A DNA stretch of 64,000 bases from Apoda limacodes (lineage: Eukaryota; Arthropoda; Insecta; Lepidoptera; Limacodidae): contig OX291543.1 of assembly GCA_946406115.1 (NCBI GenBank), positions 622,501-686,500 of the forward strand, given 5' to 3'. Below the pieces are notes generated by a model, which saw only the letters and a program-made list of their open reading frames with translations, was not told the origin of the DNA and ran no database searches. Position numbers and translations under genes: made by a program. Positions 9,542 through 19,183 of this stretch are shown piece by piece (the first letter of the stretch is position 1; each line of letters opens with the position of its first letter).

Positions 9542-10559
9542 CCTGCAACCAAAATTTCAACTGATCTCGAAGTCTCCAAGTCAACACATAGCTAACGCAA
9601 GAAAGCCGTACAAAGGTCACTGCCACAAACAACACATCGCGCAGCAAATTTCGTTAGACTACAGTGCCTTTGGTGTGGAATACCTAAAGAATTCGCCGCG
9701 ACTACGTGAATTGTGCAACAACGACCCGCTTTCGACATCTCATCTTCTCAGGGAACATCTGGACCAAGCAACGTCCCACGGGAACACCTACGTCGGAGCA
9801 GCAGCAGCCAGTAAGCCGTGCCAAGACACTGCCCCAGCATTGGCTGCCTGCCTTTCTAACTGTGAGCCCGTTCCATTACTTTCCTAGTTCTTTTCTCTTC
9901 TATTTGTGCATCAAGGAATTTAGTTGCTTAAGGTTCTAGCTAGTTCAGCCATTTTCCACATAAATATACATATAAACTGCCAAGTTTCTTCAAAATTTTC
10001 GTCATTGCTTGTGCCAAAATTCATTCATCTTGTTATTGCTATTCGCATAAGATTCATTTTTACCTACGTCAAGTCTTACAGCTTTAAGAAAACAATTCGA
10101 ACTATAATAGATCTTAAATACCTAACCTCACTTCACCTTTCTATGCTTAAACACGTGGTGATTATATTCTCTTCGGTTTAAATAATATCATTCACTATTC
10201 CATACTCAATTGTCATCACCTTGTATTACGCTTAGCTAACCTATATACCTACAATTTCACTCTTCCACTCTGCGGCTTACAGCTAATTTACGAATATTAT
10301 TTGTTTGTTTAAATATTGGAAAAAATCTATTCCAGTGCAACAATCACTGCGCGCGCGCGGTTCGTGCTGCAATACTAGAGTGACGTCACCTCCCAGCTGA
10401 TCGCCGAGCTGCGACTGAGAACTGGTTCCCAGACCGGTCGACTGCGCAGTCGGGCAACAAAGCGAGGAGCGTATGCTTGGTTATTACCTACTCATTTTAC
10501 CTACATTTAACTGAGCTGATATTTAACTGCTAACTTGTATAACTACATCGAACTATGAA

Positions 10560-12170
10560 CGAAAACGTTTAAAAGAGTTTATTGCTAAGCGCGGTTCGAT
10601 TAAAGAGCGCATAACGAAATTTAAAAGTAATTTAGACACATTGTCAACATTGGAAAATTATAAAAAATCCCAATTTTGACGACACATATGACAAATGGCT
10701 TGAGTTTGAAGAAATGTTTGGCTCGCTTGTACACGACAACATTAAAATAAAGAAGGTTCACAAATTCCATTATTTAAATTCGTACTTAGAAGGTGAAGCA
10801 GCCCGAGTTATAGGCAATTTAGAGGTAACAGAAAGCAATTATACCGAAGCTTGGCAAATTTTATGCAAACGTTATGATAATAAAAGGCAATTATTAAATA
10901 ATCATCTAAAATCCTTATTTAGTGTAGAAACAGTGCAAGCCACCGATAAGTCACTGAGATTCATTATCGATCATTTGAAAACTTACGGGCTATAAGCACT
11001 TTGGGGCTTCCTACTGATAAGTGGGATGTTAAAATTATTTACATAATGTCAGCAAAGTTAGACAGTAACACGTGCTTTAAATGGGAGGAACACAGAAACT
11101 CGTTACCTGATATACCGACCCTTGATAACTGTTTTAGTTTTTTGAAAAATCGCGCCGACGTGCTAGAAACTGTTCGCTGTAACAAACAAGATGCGTCTAG
11201 TTCTAGAAAATCTATTCAGCCACTTCAGCCGGCACTAGGAAGTAGGTTTCAGCCAAAAGCTCAAACAAAAGCTTTGGTCACTACTAGTCAATCATTTTCC
11301 ACTTCTTCAAATCCTTTTCAATGCCCGGCTTGTAATGACAACCATCGTCTTTATGAGTGTTCGGCGTTTAAGACAAAAACGCAGGAAGAAAGGCTTTCTC
11401 TTGTAAATTCTATGAAGTTATGCCAAAATTGTTTACGACGTGGTCACGACGTATATCGTTGCCGACTTCCCGGCTCATGTAAGCTTTGCAAAAAACGGCA
11501 CAACACTCAGCTACACAAGTCGGATAACAATAATGTGTTAAACAAATCCGAGACCCTTACTATGTCAGCTATTTCCTCCCCCGAAATATTATTGTGCACT
11601 GCCAAAGTCGATATTTCCAAACCTGTCACTAAAAACACTATCGCAGTCCGAGCCTTATTGGACAGCGGGAGCCAGTCTTCTTTCATAACCGAAGAAGTTA
11701 AGCAGAGGTTAAACCTGGATCCTCAGCCATCTACTACTAGCATTGTAGGTATCGGTGACACACCTCTTAATTTTAATACCGTGCGTTGCGCTCTTCATCT
11801 AGCTTCCAAAAACACTTCCTTTAGTGTAATTTCTTCCTGTCTGGTTTTACCTAAAATTTCAGGAAAGCTGCCTAAAGCCGCACTTGACATCCAACATCTC
11901 AATTTAACTAATATTTCATTAGCAGACCCCAGTTTTAATGAGCCTTCCCATATCGATATGCTCATCGGTGTTGACCTATTTTGGGATTTCATAGGTTCTG
12001 AGCAGCACTCATTAGGTGAGAAGAACCCTATTCTACGGAGTTCCAAGCTTGGGTGGCTCGTCGCAGGTCCCATGCTACCTAAAACAAAACGAACAGGTAA
12101 TCAATCTGTACATTGCAATTTTTTATCTACAGACGATAGCAACCTACATGATGAGCTAATTAAGTTTTAG
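10560..12170 (+). pseudogene. BEL/Pao gag and aspartic protease
   Basis: A relic reading frame begins near 10560 (RLKEFIAKRGSIKERITKF, typical of the BEL gag N-terminus) and is interrupted by TGA near 10677 and TAA at 10993-10995. The gag core contains FHYLNSYLEGEAARVIGNL. An intact 389-codon ORF (11001-12170) then holds a CCHC knuckle (CQNCLRRGHDVYRC), CKLCKKRHNTQLH, and the protease active site ALLDSGSQSSFI. It stops at 12168-12170 within the linker before the reverse transcriptase. The protease domain is otherwise unbroken. In BEL elements, gag, protease and pol are one polyprotein; here three stops divide it. Confidence 0.88.
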
Positions 12171-13610
12171 GAGTTACAAAGCTTTCCAAAGGCTCATCTT
12201 CTCACTGCAGAAGAAAAACTCTGCGAACAACATTTTCTTGCTAATACTAGCCGATCTAGTGATGGTCGTTTCAACGTCGCTTTACCACTTCGTGAGGATA
12301 GAAACTGCCTAGGTAATTCTTATAACTTAGCTAAAAATAGATTTTTAAGCCTAGAAGCTCGCCTAAAGAAAAGGCCAGGCTTAAAGAGGTCTTATTGCGA
12401 TTTCATACACGAGTACGCTGAACTAGGCCATCTATCCGAAACGTCTATTCCAAAGCCTATCAATTCCTTTTTTCTTCCACATCATCCTGTTATAAAGGAG
12501 CAAAGTGAGTCTACTAAACTCCGCGTTATCTTTGACGCATCAGCGCCCTCTAGTTCAGGCGTGTCTGTCAACGACATCCAATTGGTTGGAGCTAATATAC
12601 AGGACTCATTATTTAATATTTTGATTCGATTTCGTCAGTATAAATATGTTTTATCCGGACACACAGAGAAGATGTTCCGACAAATCAACGTAACAGAGCC
12701 GGATCGCGACTTACAACTTATACTTTGGCGGGACAGCGAATACGAACCCATTCGAACACTACGTCTAAATACGGTGACCTACGGCTTCTCTAGCGCAAGC
12801 TTTCTAAGCACTAGATGCATTTGGCAACTTGGCGAAGAATGTGACGAGTGTACTATAAAAACCATCATACAAAATGATTTCTACTGTGATGATCTACTTA
12901 CCTGTTCTAATGCTGAAAAAGAGTTACGTCACATTCAGAGTCGCGTGTCAAGCGAACTAGCCAAAGGTGCGTTCCATTTACGAAAATATCGATTAAATTA
13001 ACCGGATCTTCTTTTGCCGAATCTATTGATCTTGAGGAGAGCGACTTACTGATAGGCAGCTCCACTAGTACTTTAGGTATTGGTTGGATTCCTTCTTTAA
13101 ATCAACTTGATTTCAACCTTCATTATGCGCCGACTGACGTCTTAACTAAGCGGTCAATATTATCGTCGACATTTAAAATCTTTGACCCTCTAGGATTACT
13201 TTCTCTATGTACCATTAAACCGAAAATAATCCTACAAGAGTTATGGGCTCTTAAATTAGACTGGGACGAACCAGTACCCCAAAACATCCGGAATTCCTGG
13301 ACAAAATTTACTAAGCATTTAGCCAGTCTTTCTAGTTTAAACGTTCAAAGAAATGTTTTAATTGACAACCCCACCCACATTGAAATGCATTGTTTCTGTG
13401 ACGCATCACAGCGAGCTTACGGTGCTACTATATACCTACGTTCGCTAAATAAAGAAGGTAGAGTAGAAGTCAATTTATTATGTGCTAAAGCGCGTGTCGC
13501 ACCTATTAAACCTATCACTATACCTCGCTTAGAATTGAGCTCTACAGTGACAAAGGCTCTACGCTGCTCCATAGATCGTCACGTGTATTGGACAGACTCA
13601 AATGTGTTTC
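12171..13610 (+). pseudogene. BEL/Pao reverse transcriptase and RNase H
   Basis: The frame continues past the stop with STKLRVIFDASAPSSSGVSV (RT fingers), TEKMFRQINV (palm motif A, with Thr where Asp is usual, so a catalytic residue appears lost), VTYGFSSASFLSTR and FYCDDLLT (motif C). A frameshift near 13000 leads to TFKIFDPLGLL, and FCDASQRAYGATIYLR marks RNase H. The sequence breaks off at YWTDSNVF near 13610. Ends and order are those of Pao pol. Frameshifts and the motif A substitution indicate inactivity. Confidence 0.87.
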
Positions 13611-13983
13611 GATAGGCAGGCCGCTTACATCTATGCCGTCGCCGAGCATCCTACACTACAACACCCATCGACTTGACAAATTCCAGCGACTAGAACAAAT
13701 TAGACAGCATTTTTTAAAACGATGGGCCAGCGAATATGTCTCGGAGTTGCAGCAACGCACAAAATGGCGCACAAGGAGCATGGACTTAAGACTAAATGAC
13801 CTAGTTGTCCTGAAGAAAGACAATATTCCCCCGTTGTGCTGGCGACTAAGAAGGATCAGCAAACTTTATCCTGGACCCGACGGTGTTCCCCGCGTCGCAG
13901 ATGTCACCACAGCAAATGGCATCCTATGGAGAGCCCTTAATCGTCTGTGTCTCCTTCCGAACCCTGAGACTCAAGAACCTTGA
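13611..13983 (+). pseudogene. BEL/Pao integrase C-terminal region; catalytic core deleted
   Basis: Right after the RNase H break comes GRPLTSMPSP, then HFLKRWASEYVSELQQRTKW and LVVLKKDNIPPLCWRL, ending with a stop at 13981-13983. This is the region after the integrase core (DUF5641-like) that closes BEL polyproteins. The zinc-binding and DDE core that should lie between the two blocks is absent, which accounts for the element being about 2 kb shorter than a usual 7-kb BEL copy. A purine-rich tract (GGGCGGGAGGA) lies between the stop and the 3' LTR. Confidence 0.85.
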
Positions 13984-14013
13984 AAGCTCTACATCTTTCA
14001 ACGGGCGGGAGGA

Positions 14014-14289
14014 TGTCTGCGCCATATTATTTGTCAACCGGAAGCCGTCAATAGGGCATCTTCAAACTAGTTTTAAGTACACACATTCTTTTTACCAATT
14101 AGAACTCCACACGCTACATACGTCATATTTTTACACGAATCATACATCAACCACTTACCACAAGCTGTCATACACACTCACTCGAACAAAACCCGACGCC
14201 ATAACGCTTCTGTCGGCTATTTATTTTTATTATCGAATTATATAACATAATTGTTAAAAACTGCATTTTCCTTTGTATCCTCATATACA
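14014..14289 (+). repeat. 3' LTR of the BEL/Pao element
   Basis: This 276-bp repeat is equal in length to the 5' LTR, with the same TG...CA termini, and is followed by TTTAC, the second copy of the target-site duplication. The purine-rich run at 14002-14012 is the likely polypurine tract that primes plus-strand synthesis. Confidence 0.93.
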
Positions 14290-14294
14290 TTTAC

Positions 14295-15166
14295 AAACCC
14301 AATAACACAGCGCTTTGGGATTTGACCGAGGAAAATGTTATCAAGTGTTTTTCCTTGAATTCCAGACGGTAATGTTAAAACTTTAACTTTCGCGCGAGTT
14401 ATCGAATATTTAGCTGTTGAGGTAGATAAAACCTTTTGATGAGCTAACAAAGCCGTGGGGTTTATTCTAGCTCTACGAATTATAAGCGTTGCGTCAGTGA
14501 TTTGAACCTTTAATTTTAAATCCGCTTGAGAAGACATAATATTAAAGGTTTCTTTTGTGCGAACTAGTTTAATCCGCAGTTCCACACCATTAAGCATTAT
14601 TTATCCTGATTAAATATGTCACCATGCAAATGACCCATCAGTTCAACCTCCTTACTATCTTTAACGAATTGTTGTCTTACATTGTAACCTTTATTCGATT
14701 CATCAGTGTTATCCATTTTTTTAGCTGTAACTTCATACCACAAGCTACATGTTAGGTGAGACTTTTTTGCTGCTGGTCCATAATATAATAATGTTTCTAT
14801 ATAAGCGCGATACGCGTATGTGTTGTTTGGTGGAGATACAAGTTTTTGATTAAGATATATGTCTAGCTGATTAAAAAGTGAATGCAGCCAATTATTTACT
14901 GGAGCGATATTTGTTGCTGCAGCTCATACAGTGGAATCTTGGTTCAATACCCTCGCCTTAATTTGAATCATAGTATGAGATAAATCAATGTAGTCATCTC
15001 CTGTACCAGGAACTTGGAATTCAATAGGTCCCTCGTCACTTAAAGAAGATATTGGTTTATAGTGAATCCATTGACCATTTTCAATGCTGGTTTGTGTTGA
15101 TGGTAATGCAAATAGATCCAATTCTGACTTAGCACATTCACAAGTTGAATGATGTAAAAATGACAT
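14295..15166 (-). pseudogene. Polinton major capsid protein, N-terminal part
   Basis: The gene starts at the ATG at 15166 (MSFLHHSTCECAKSELDLFA) and shows GDDYIDLSHTMIQIKARVLN, a TGA stop at 14924-14926, then NNWLHSLFNQLDIYLNQKLV and KDSKEVELMGHLHGDIFNQD. A frameshift near 14600 is followed by LNGVELRIKLVRTKE and IFLGQIPKRCVIGFV, which runs into the BEL LTR. The protein family is the invertebrate F54H12.2-like capsid protein of Polinton-type elements. With the part at 8802-9242 the full gene would be about 440 codons. One nonsense codon, one frameshift and one 5-kb insertion inactivate it. Confidence 0.8.
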
Positions 15167-15171
15167 GGTTA

Positions 15172-15540
15172 TTAAGAAAAAATATCAAAATTATTTTGTC
15201 TACGCTGTTTGCGAGTAGTTCTTCCCTGTGATGCTTTCAAAGCAATGATTGAACGTCTTTTCTGTCTTTTCTTTTTATACCCAGACCCTGTCATGATGGT
15301 ATAAATTTTACTATCTGCTTTTCGTTATAAATTACTTGTAGCATCTTTAATGCGTGATTTAACAGACTCTTCCATAGGTTGCGAATTCATCATATCCGAT
15401 AAGAGACCTACCCCAACATTCAGCGCCTCTTTACCAACAGCTTTTGCTCCACTTGATAATAATGGTAATACAGATCTAAATAAACCCTCTAAAAAATTTG
15501 ATTTGAGTTTGGATGGATGAAATTGGATAGTGAAATTCAA
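15172..15540 (-). pseudogene. Polinton small basic core-like protein, one in-frame stop
   Basis: The minus strand reads EGLFRSVLPLLSSGAKAVGK, then LLSDMMNSQPMEESVKSR, a TAA at 15325-15327 in place of a codon, and then in the same frame a strongly basic tail (GYKKKRQKRRS, TTRKQRRQNN) ending at 15172. A hydrophobic helix followed by a nuclear-signal-like basic tail resembles adenovirus minor core/pVI-type proteins; that comparison is inference from composition and position. Its stop is five bases from the capsid start on the same strand. The tail alone (15172-15294, 40 codons) also has its own ATG. Confidence 0.6.
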
Positions 15541-15706
15541 CTAATCCGACAAACCATTCTCCTTCTAATTTAACTGTTTTAGGTAATTTTGTTATAAAAT
15601 ATGCAGTTGTATTTGTTGGAAAATAGCTCATTGAACTATTACTTAAAAGGGTTAAGTAAAAACTTGATGGACTCATATTTTCTCTATGCTGGACGCTGAT
15701 ATCCAA
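15476..15706 (-). pseudogene. Polinton penton-like minor capsid protein, truncated
   Basis: The ORF contains SSFYLTLLSNSSMSYFPTNT, TKLPKTVKLEGEWFVGLVE and FHYPISS, the N-terminal signature of a protein found beside the capsid gene in Polintons and often taken as the penton. It stops after 76 codons by running into the core-like gene in another frame, so a deletion has joined the two genes and removed most of the C-terminal part. The penton assignment is from family memory and is less sure than that of capsid, protease and integrase. Confidence 0.55.
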
Positions 15707-15854
15707 CTATTAAATTTTGATGGATAACCTCTCCACTTAACCAGTACTTCTTTTTTGCCTCTATTATATCTGGAACATATGATTTTATCAATTTTGAAGT
15801 TAAGAGTGGGGTGGTATAAAATTTATTGAGGTTCCTTGGAATAAAAAGTTCCTG
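15707..15854. other. Spacer between Polinton penton-like gene and integrase
   Basis: This short AT-rich spacer shows no coding signal I can support. Confidence 0.4.
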
Positions 15855-16747
15855 TTATTGGTTCTCCTTGTAAATCGGTTTATGTATAAACCTTATATAT
15901 AATATCCTCCTATCCATCCTATCAATAATAGATGAAATAATAAAAATTTCATCACTCCAATTAGTTTCATAACCTTTTTGAAATATATGTTTATATTTAG
16001 TTATCCTAACATGATCGCCAATAAGGAATTTGGGTATCTCAATTTCATTCTGTTTTTTTCTGTCATACAAATTACGCCAAACTGTCATAATATTATTAAA
16101 ATTAACATCACAGGGACAGATTTTTATACTTGAATGATAACTATGGTTGTAAGAATATAACAAATCTTGCAAACTTGTATGTATCTAAATATATTTTTAT
16201 GAGTAAAATAACGCCACATTTTCATTTTAAGAGTTCTCTGAAACCTTTCTACTATGCTTGCTTTAATATCTGTGTTATTAGTTGTGTAGTAATTTACATT
16301 ATTACTCTTAAAGTATCTTATAACATCTTTTGCAATAAATTCACTACCCTTATCAGATTGAATGTGCCTAGGAGTTGCGTTAGCTTCCGTAAATATACTT
16401 TCAAAGCATTGTACTGTGGTCTCTAAATTCTTTTTTTTATACACCTTGCGTAAGCATATTTACTAAAGACATCAATAACACAAAGAATATATTTAAAACC
16501 ATCGTTATATTGACTATAGGTTCGCATATCACTAAAATCAACTTGCCAAAGTTCATTATAGTTAGATAAAATATATTTATTTCTAGAAAACTTTCTCTGG
16601 ACAGGTTTATGTAAAGTATATGTTTCTTGAGCTTGCAACCATTGTTTTACTTCTTTTTTATTCATCTTCCCATCCATAGCTTGAGTTAACTTATCAATAC
16701 TACTATAACCAGCTGGATTAGAAACGTCATAGTAAATTTTGTCTTAG
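15855..16747 (-). pseudogene. Polinton retrovirus-like integrase (INT), two frameshifts
   Basis: From the right, the frame reads YYDVSNPAGYSSIDKLTQA and KEVKQWLQAQETYTLHKPV, then the core NELWQVDFSDM (first Asp), IQSDKGSEFIAKDVI (second Asp) and KASIVERFQRTLKMKMW (Glu), and a C-terminal FLIGDHVRITKYKHIF block, the SH3/chromo-like tail. Frameshifts near 16430 and 16150 divide it into three ORFs. The gene runs immediately after the stop of the upstream gene on the same strand. INT inserts the element and recognises its terminal repeats (family knowledge). All three catalytic residues remain readable, but the protein cannot be made whole. Confidence 0.85.
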
Positions 16748-16748
16748 T

Positions 16749-17437
16749 TTAATACGGTGTCCGTCTTTCCGAGTCAATTTTTTTAGTTTTAATTTCTTTT
16801 AAAGAAGATTTTGGTGTCTTATTAGTAGGTGCTTGTAGTTTCCGCGTAGAAGACGGTGAAGAGGATGATTCTTTTAAATTTTCTACATTTAGTTTTCTTA
16901 TATATTCAAGTGTTGTAGGATTACCGATACAAAATAACGGTACACCTACACAGATAATACCTGAGAAAATTGTTCCCACCCTCTTGGTTTTGGACGTCTT
17001 AACAAACGCAGGGTGTCACTTATTAAGTCTACAATGTTGCTTCCAGGAATAGCTTCGTCATAAATGATGACTGTACCTTGTGAATCCCATTTAACTTTAT
17101 CATTATTATCTAACGTCTGAATTAATAGTTCACCCTTTTTCTTTAATGTCTTTGGAACTAATCTCATTAAATAAGCAGAAGAATAAAGTGTTTTGTATTT
17201 CACGTGTTTCTCTTCAGATGATGACTGTGCGAGTAATGGCTGAATTTTAATATTTTCTTCTTTATAAGTATTTTTGAATTGACTGTAATCCGATGTTAAA
17301 GGTAATTTTTGTGTTTGAACTTTAATATTTTCATCTTTATATGCATTTTCGAATTGACTGTCATCTGATATCAAAGGTAATATTAGTGGTTGTCTTTCTT
17401 CACCAGTAAAATATAAATACCGTTGTAGGGTTTGCAA
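16749..17437 (-). pseudogene. Conserved Polinton-linked protein of unknown function, one frameshift
   Basis: The gene starts at the ATG at 17437, with a repeated Asp/Lys-rich region (two units related to SQFENAYKDENIKVQ). A conserved block follows: AYLMRLVPKTLKKKGELL, IPGSNIVDLISDTLRLLRR and PRGWEQFSQVL. A frameshift near 16960 leads to GVPLFCIGNPTTLEYI and a Ser/Pro/Lys-rich tail. I recall the conserved block from uncharacterised animal proteins encoded beside Polinton integrases; its role is unknown. It lies directly upstream of INT on the same strand and probably shared its transcription. Confidence 0.6.
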
Positions 17438-17982
17438 ATATTAACTTCCATTTCTCACGGTATTCTAATTTTCTACTCAAAATTTTCTTACTAAATAACT
17501 AACGGACTAAACAGAAGTTTTCGTACCCCTGCATTTACAAAACTCTTAGATTTTTACAACTTAGGCGGAAAGTTAGACATTGATATTTATTCTTAGTTTA
17601 TTTTAGGTTATTTTATTTTTTTAAAAATAATTAAGATTTAGTTTCTTATAATAATTTTGGTTGTTATAAAATATTTTATGTTATTTAAAACTTGTATGAT
17701 TCAGAATAAAATATAAATATTAAATGATAAGCTTCAGAAGCAATAACTCGCTAAAAAATAATTCAGGAAACATCAAATACTTTCCTTTTTTTTGTTTAAA
17801 TCAAATTTTGTCGTTGTTGTTGAAAGAAAAGCAGATTATGACACTCGTTTAAAATTATTCCTGCTGTGCCCGTGGTAAACCAACCAACCAACAAAAGGGC
17901 TACAGTATGAGGTTGTTAAGGAAAGGAGTAATTAGACTTCAGTTTATCTATTTAAGTAATTAACGAATTATATTATCTTTAG
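17438..17982. other. AT-rich stretch; right border of the Polinton not resolved
   Basis: No coding region is supported. The Polinton must end here or have been cut here by the repeat starting at 17983. I could not find a terminal repeat matching anything on the left side. Confidence 0.4.
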
Positions 17983-18758
17983 AGAGATAAAATTTTATTT
18001 AAACGGTCGTCAACGCTTAAAAAATGCCACTGGTGAAGCGTGTAGCATTCATAGCCTACGGTAACTGCTTCGTATAAGGCGGACTGTAAACTTGTTTGAC
18101 ACCCTGGTAGTATAAAAAAAGGAACACGTAAGACCAATTTATTGAATTGATCAAAATGGCGGAGTCGTAAGCCTCTGACTTACGTATATGTAGATAATTA
18201 AATATTCTGGATTTCGTTTATCTAATTGGCTACGTAACCCTAAAAATATGAAAATCCTATTTTATTGATTTATATTTAGCTAAACCTCTTTAATATTTAT
18301 TATTAATAATAAAAATTAATTAATATTGAAATTAAAAAATAATAATTATAAACGGATATTACAAATGTCGATAAGTGTATCGATGTTTGTCTATCCCTAA
18401 CCATTCAATGGATTTATCAGTTTAGCCGACCAATTTTTGTAGAAGTATTGAGTGTGCAATGAACCTATTTTACTTGGCTGGATTAATTTGTTCATTTGCG
18501 TAAAAATGTGTATTTGCTTGACAAATTACTATTAAAACAAATCAAACATGTACTTATTTGTAAAAAGAAACCTTTTTTGTTTTACTGCTTTAGTTTTGAC
18601 ACCATTTCTTGGCACATTTCGTCATTTTGTCGAGATGTTTTCCTCGCAAGCACGCGCGTAATACTGATGACTGAAATGTCGAGATAGGTCAAACTTTCAC
18701 CGTCTGTGGCTAGAGGGGAAAGGCGAAAACTTTGTAAAGTCGTGTCCAAACGTCCTTG
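17983..18758 (+). repeat. Interspersed repeat, copy A (inverted relative to 31535-32304)
   Basis: Nearly 780 bases match the reverse complement of 31535-32304 throughout, from AGATAAAATTTTATTT to AACGTCCTTG. The first 135 bases resemble the 3' end of the jockey family here (CAACGCTT, CCTACGGTAACTGCTT, CTTGTTTGACACC.TGGTAGTATAA). The rest is unassigned. A 63-codon frame near 18496 occurs in both copies, but most of its substitutions change the amino acid, so I do not treat it as coding. Confidence 0.8.
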
Positions 18759-18839
18759 TCTATATCCCATGATAGGGCAAGTACAGTAAGATGTCGCTTA
18801 GAAACAAGCTGACTCTTTAGACCACTTGCATCCGCCCCA

Positions 18840-19183
18840 TACTAGCAGTGTCCTCTATGCGTTGTCTAAACGCAACCTCCAGCATCCCCAAAACCGCTTC
18901 CTCAGAGCGGCCTCCGGAGACCCCTGGTTCGTCCGGAATGCGGACCTTCACAGGGACTTCAAAGCTCCCCACGATTCCCCAATACTTCAAAGATCTGGCA
19001 GTTCACTTTTACGAGCGTACACCTAATCACCCGAACCGATTAATTGTGCAATCCACAAACTACCATCCCCGCGACCGACCACGGAGCGGCCGAAAAACCA
19101 TTGTTAGGCGGCCTCGGCACGTACTAACGGGCCCTGACGACGGTCTCGCCCGGTTATGCTGCGTTTGCGGGCCGTGGCAGTAA
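18840..19183 (+). pseudogene. LINE (jockey-type) RT C-terminal fragment
   Basis: The reading frames contain PWFVRNADLHRDFKAP, PTIPQYFKDLAVHFYERTPN and HPNRLIVQSTNYHP, the C-terminal domain after the thumb in jockey-clade RTs, followed by RPRHVLTGPDD. It switches frame near 18975. A related fragment on the minus strand lies at 33665-33900. No 3' tail is recognisable. Confidence 0.7.

Larger units (their letters stand above)
9243..14289 (+). mobile_element. BEL/Pao LTR retrotransposon inserted in the Polinton capsid gene
   Basis: The 5,047-bp element is bounded by two 276-bp LTRs that begin TGTCTGCG and end ATATACA, and is flanked by a perfect 5-bp duplication TTTAC (9238-9242 and 14290-14294). 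Inside, in order, are a likely primer-binding site, gag with a zinc knuckle, aspartic protease, reverse transcriptase, RNase H and the C-terminal integrase region. The two LTRs differ at 7 of 276 positions by my count, about 2.5%. The integrase catalytic core has been deleted, so the copy could not have moved on its own in its present form. Confidence 0.93.
7332..17437 (-). mobile_element. Polinton/Maverick remnant (interrupted by a BEL/Pao element)
   Basis: Minus-strand genes in order from the right are: an unknown conserved protein, retrovirus-like integrase, penton-like protein, basic core-like protein, major capsid protein and adenain-like protease. This combination is diagnostic of Polintons (Mavericks), large self-synthesising DNA transposons with a virion module. 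Each recognised gene carries stops, frameshifts or a deletion. The protein-primed DNA polymerase B and packaging ATPase are missing from the window, and I found no terminal inverted repeats, so both borders are approximate. Bases 9243-14289 belong to the inserted BEL element. Confidence 0.82.

Noticed and set aside
13588..14245. Frames running from the BEL integrase tail into the 3' LTR as separate genes
   Set aside because: 13588-13983 is the end of pol; 13883-14245 only reads through the LTR.
18496..18687. 63-codon ORF also found at 31613-31804
   Set aside because: The start is TTG, and six of the nine or so differences between the copies change the amino acid, which does not suggest selection on a protein. 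It is part of the inverted repeat pair.
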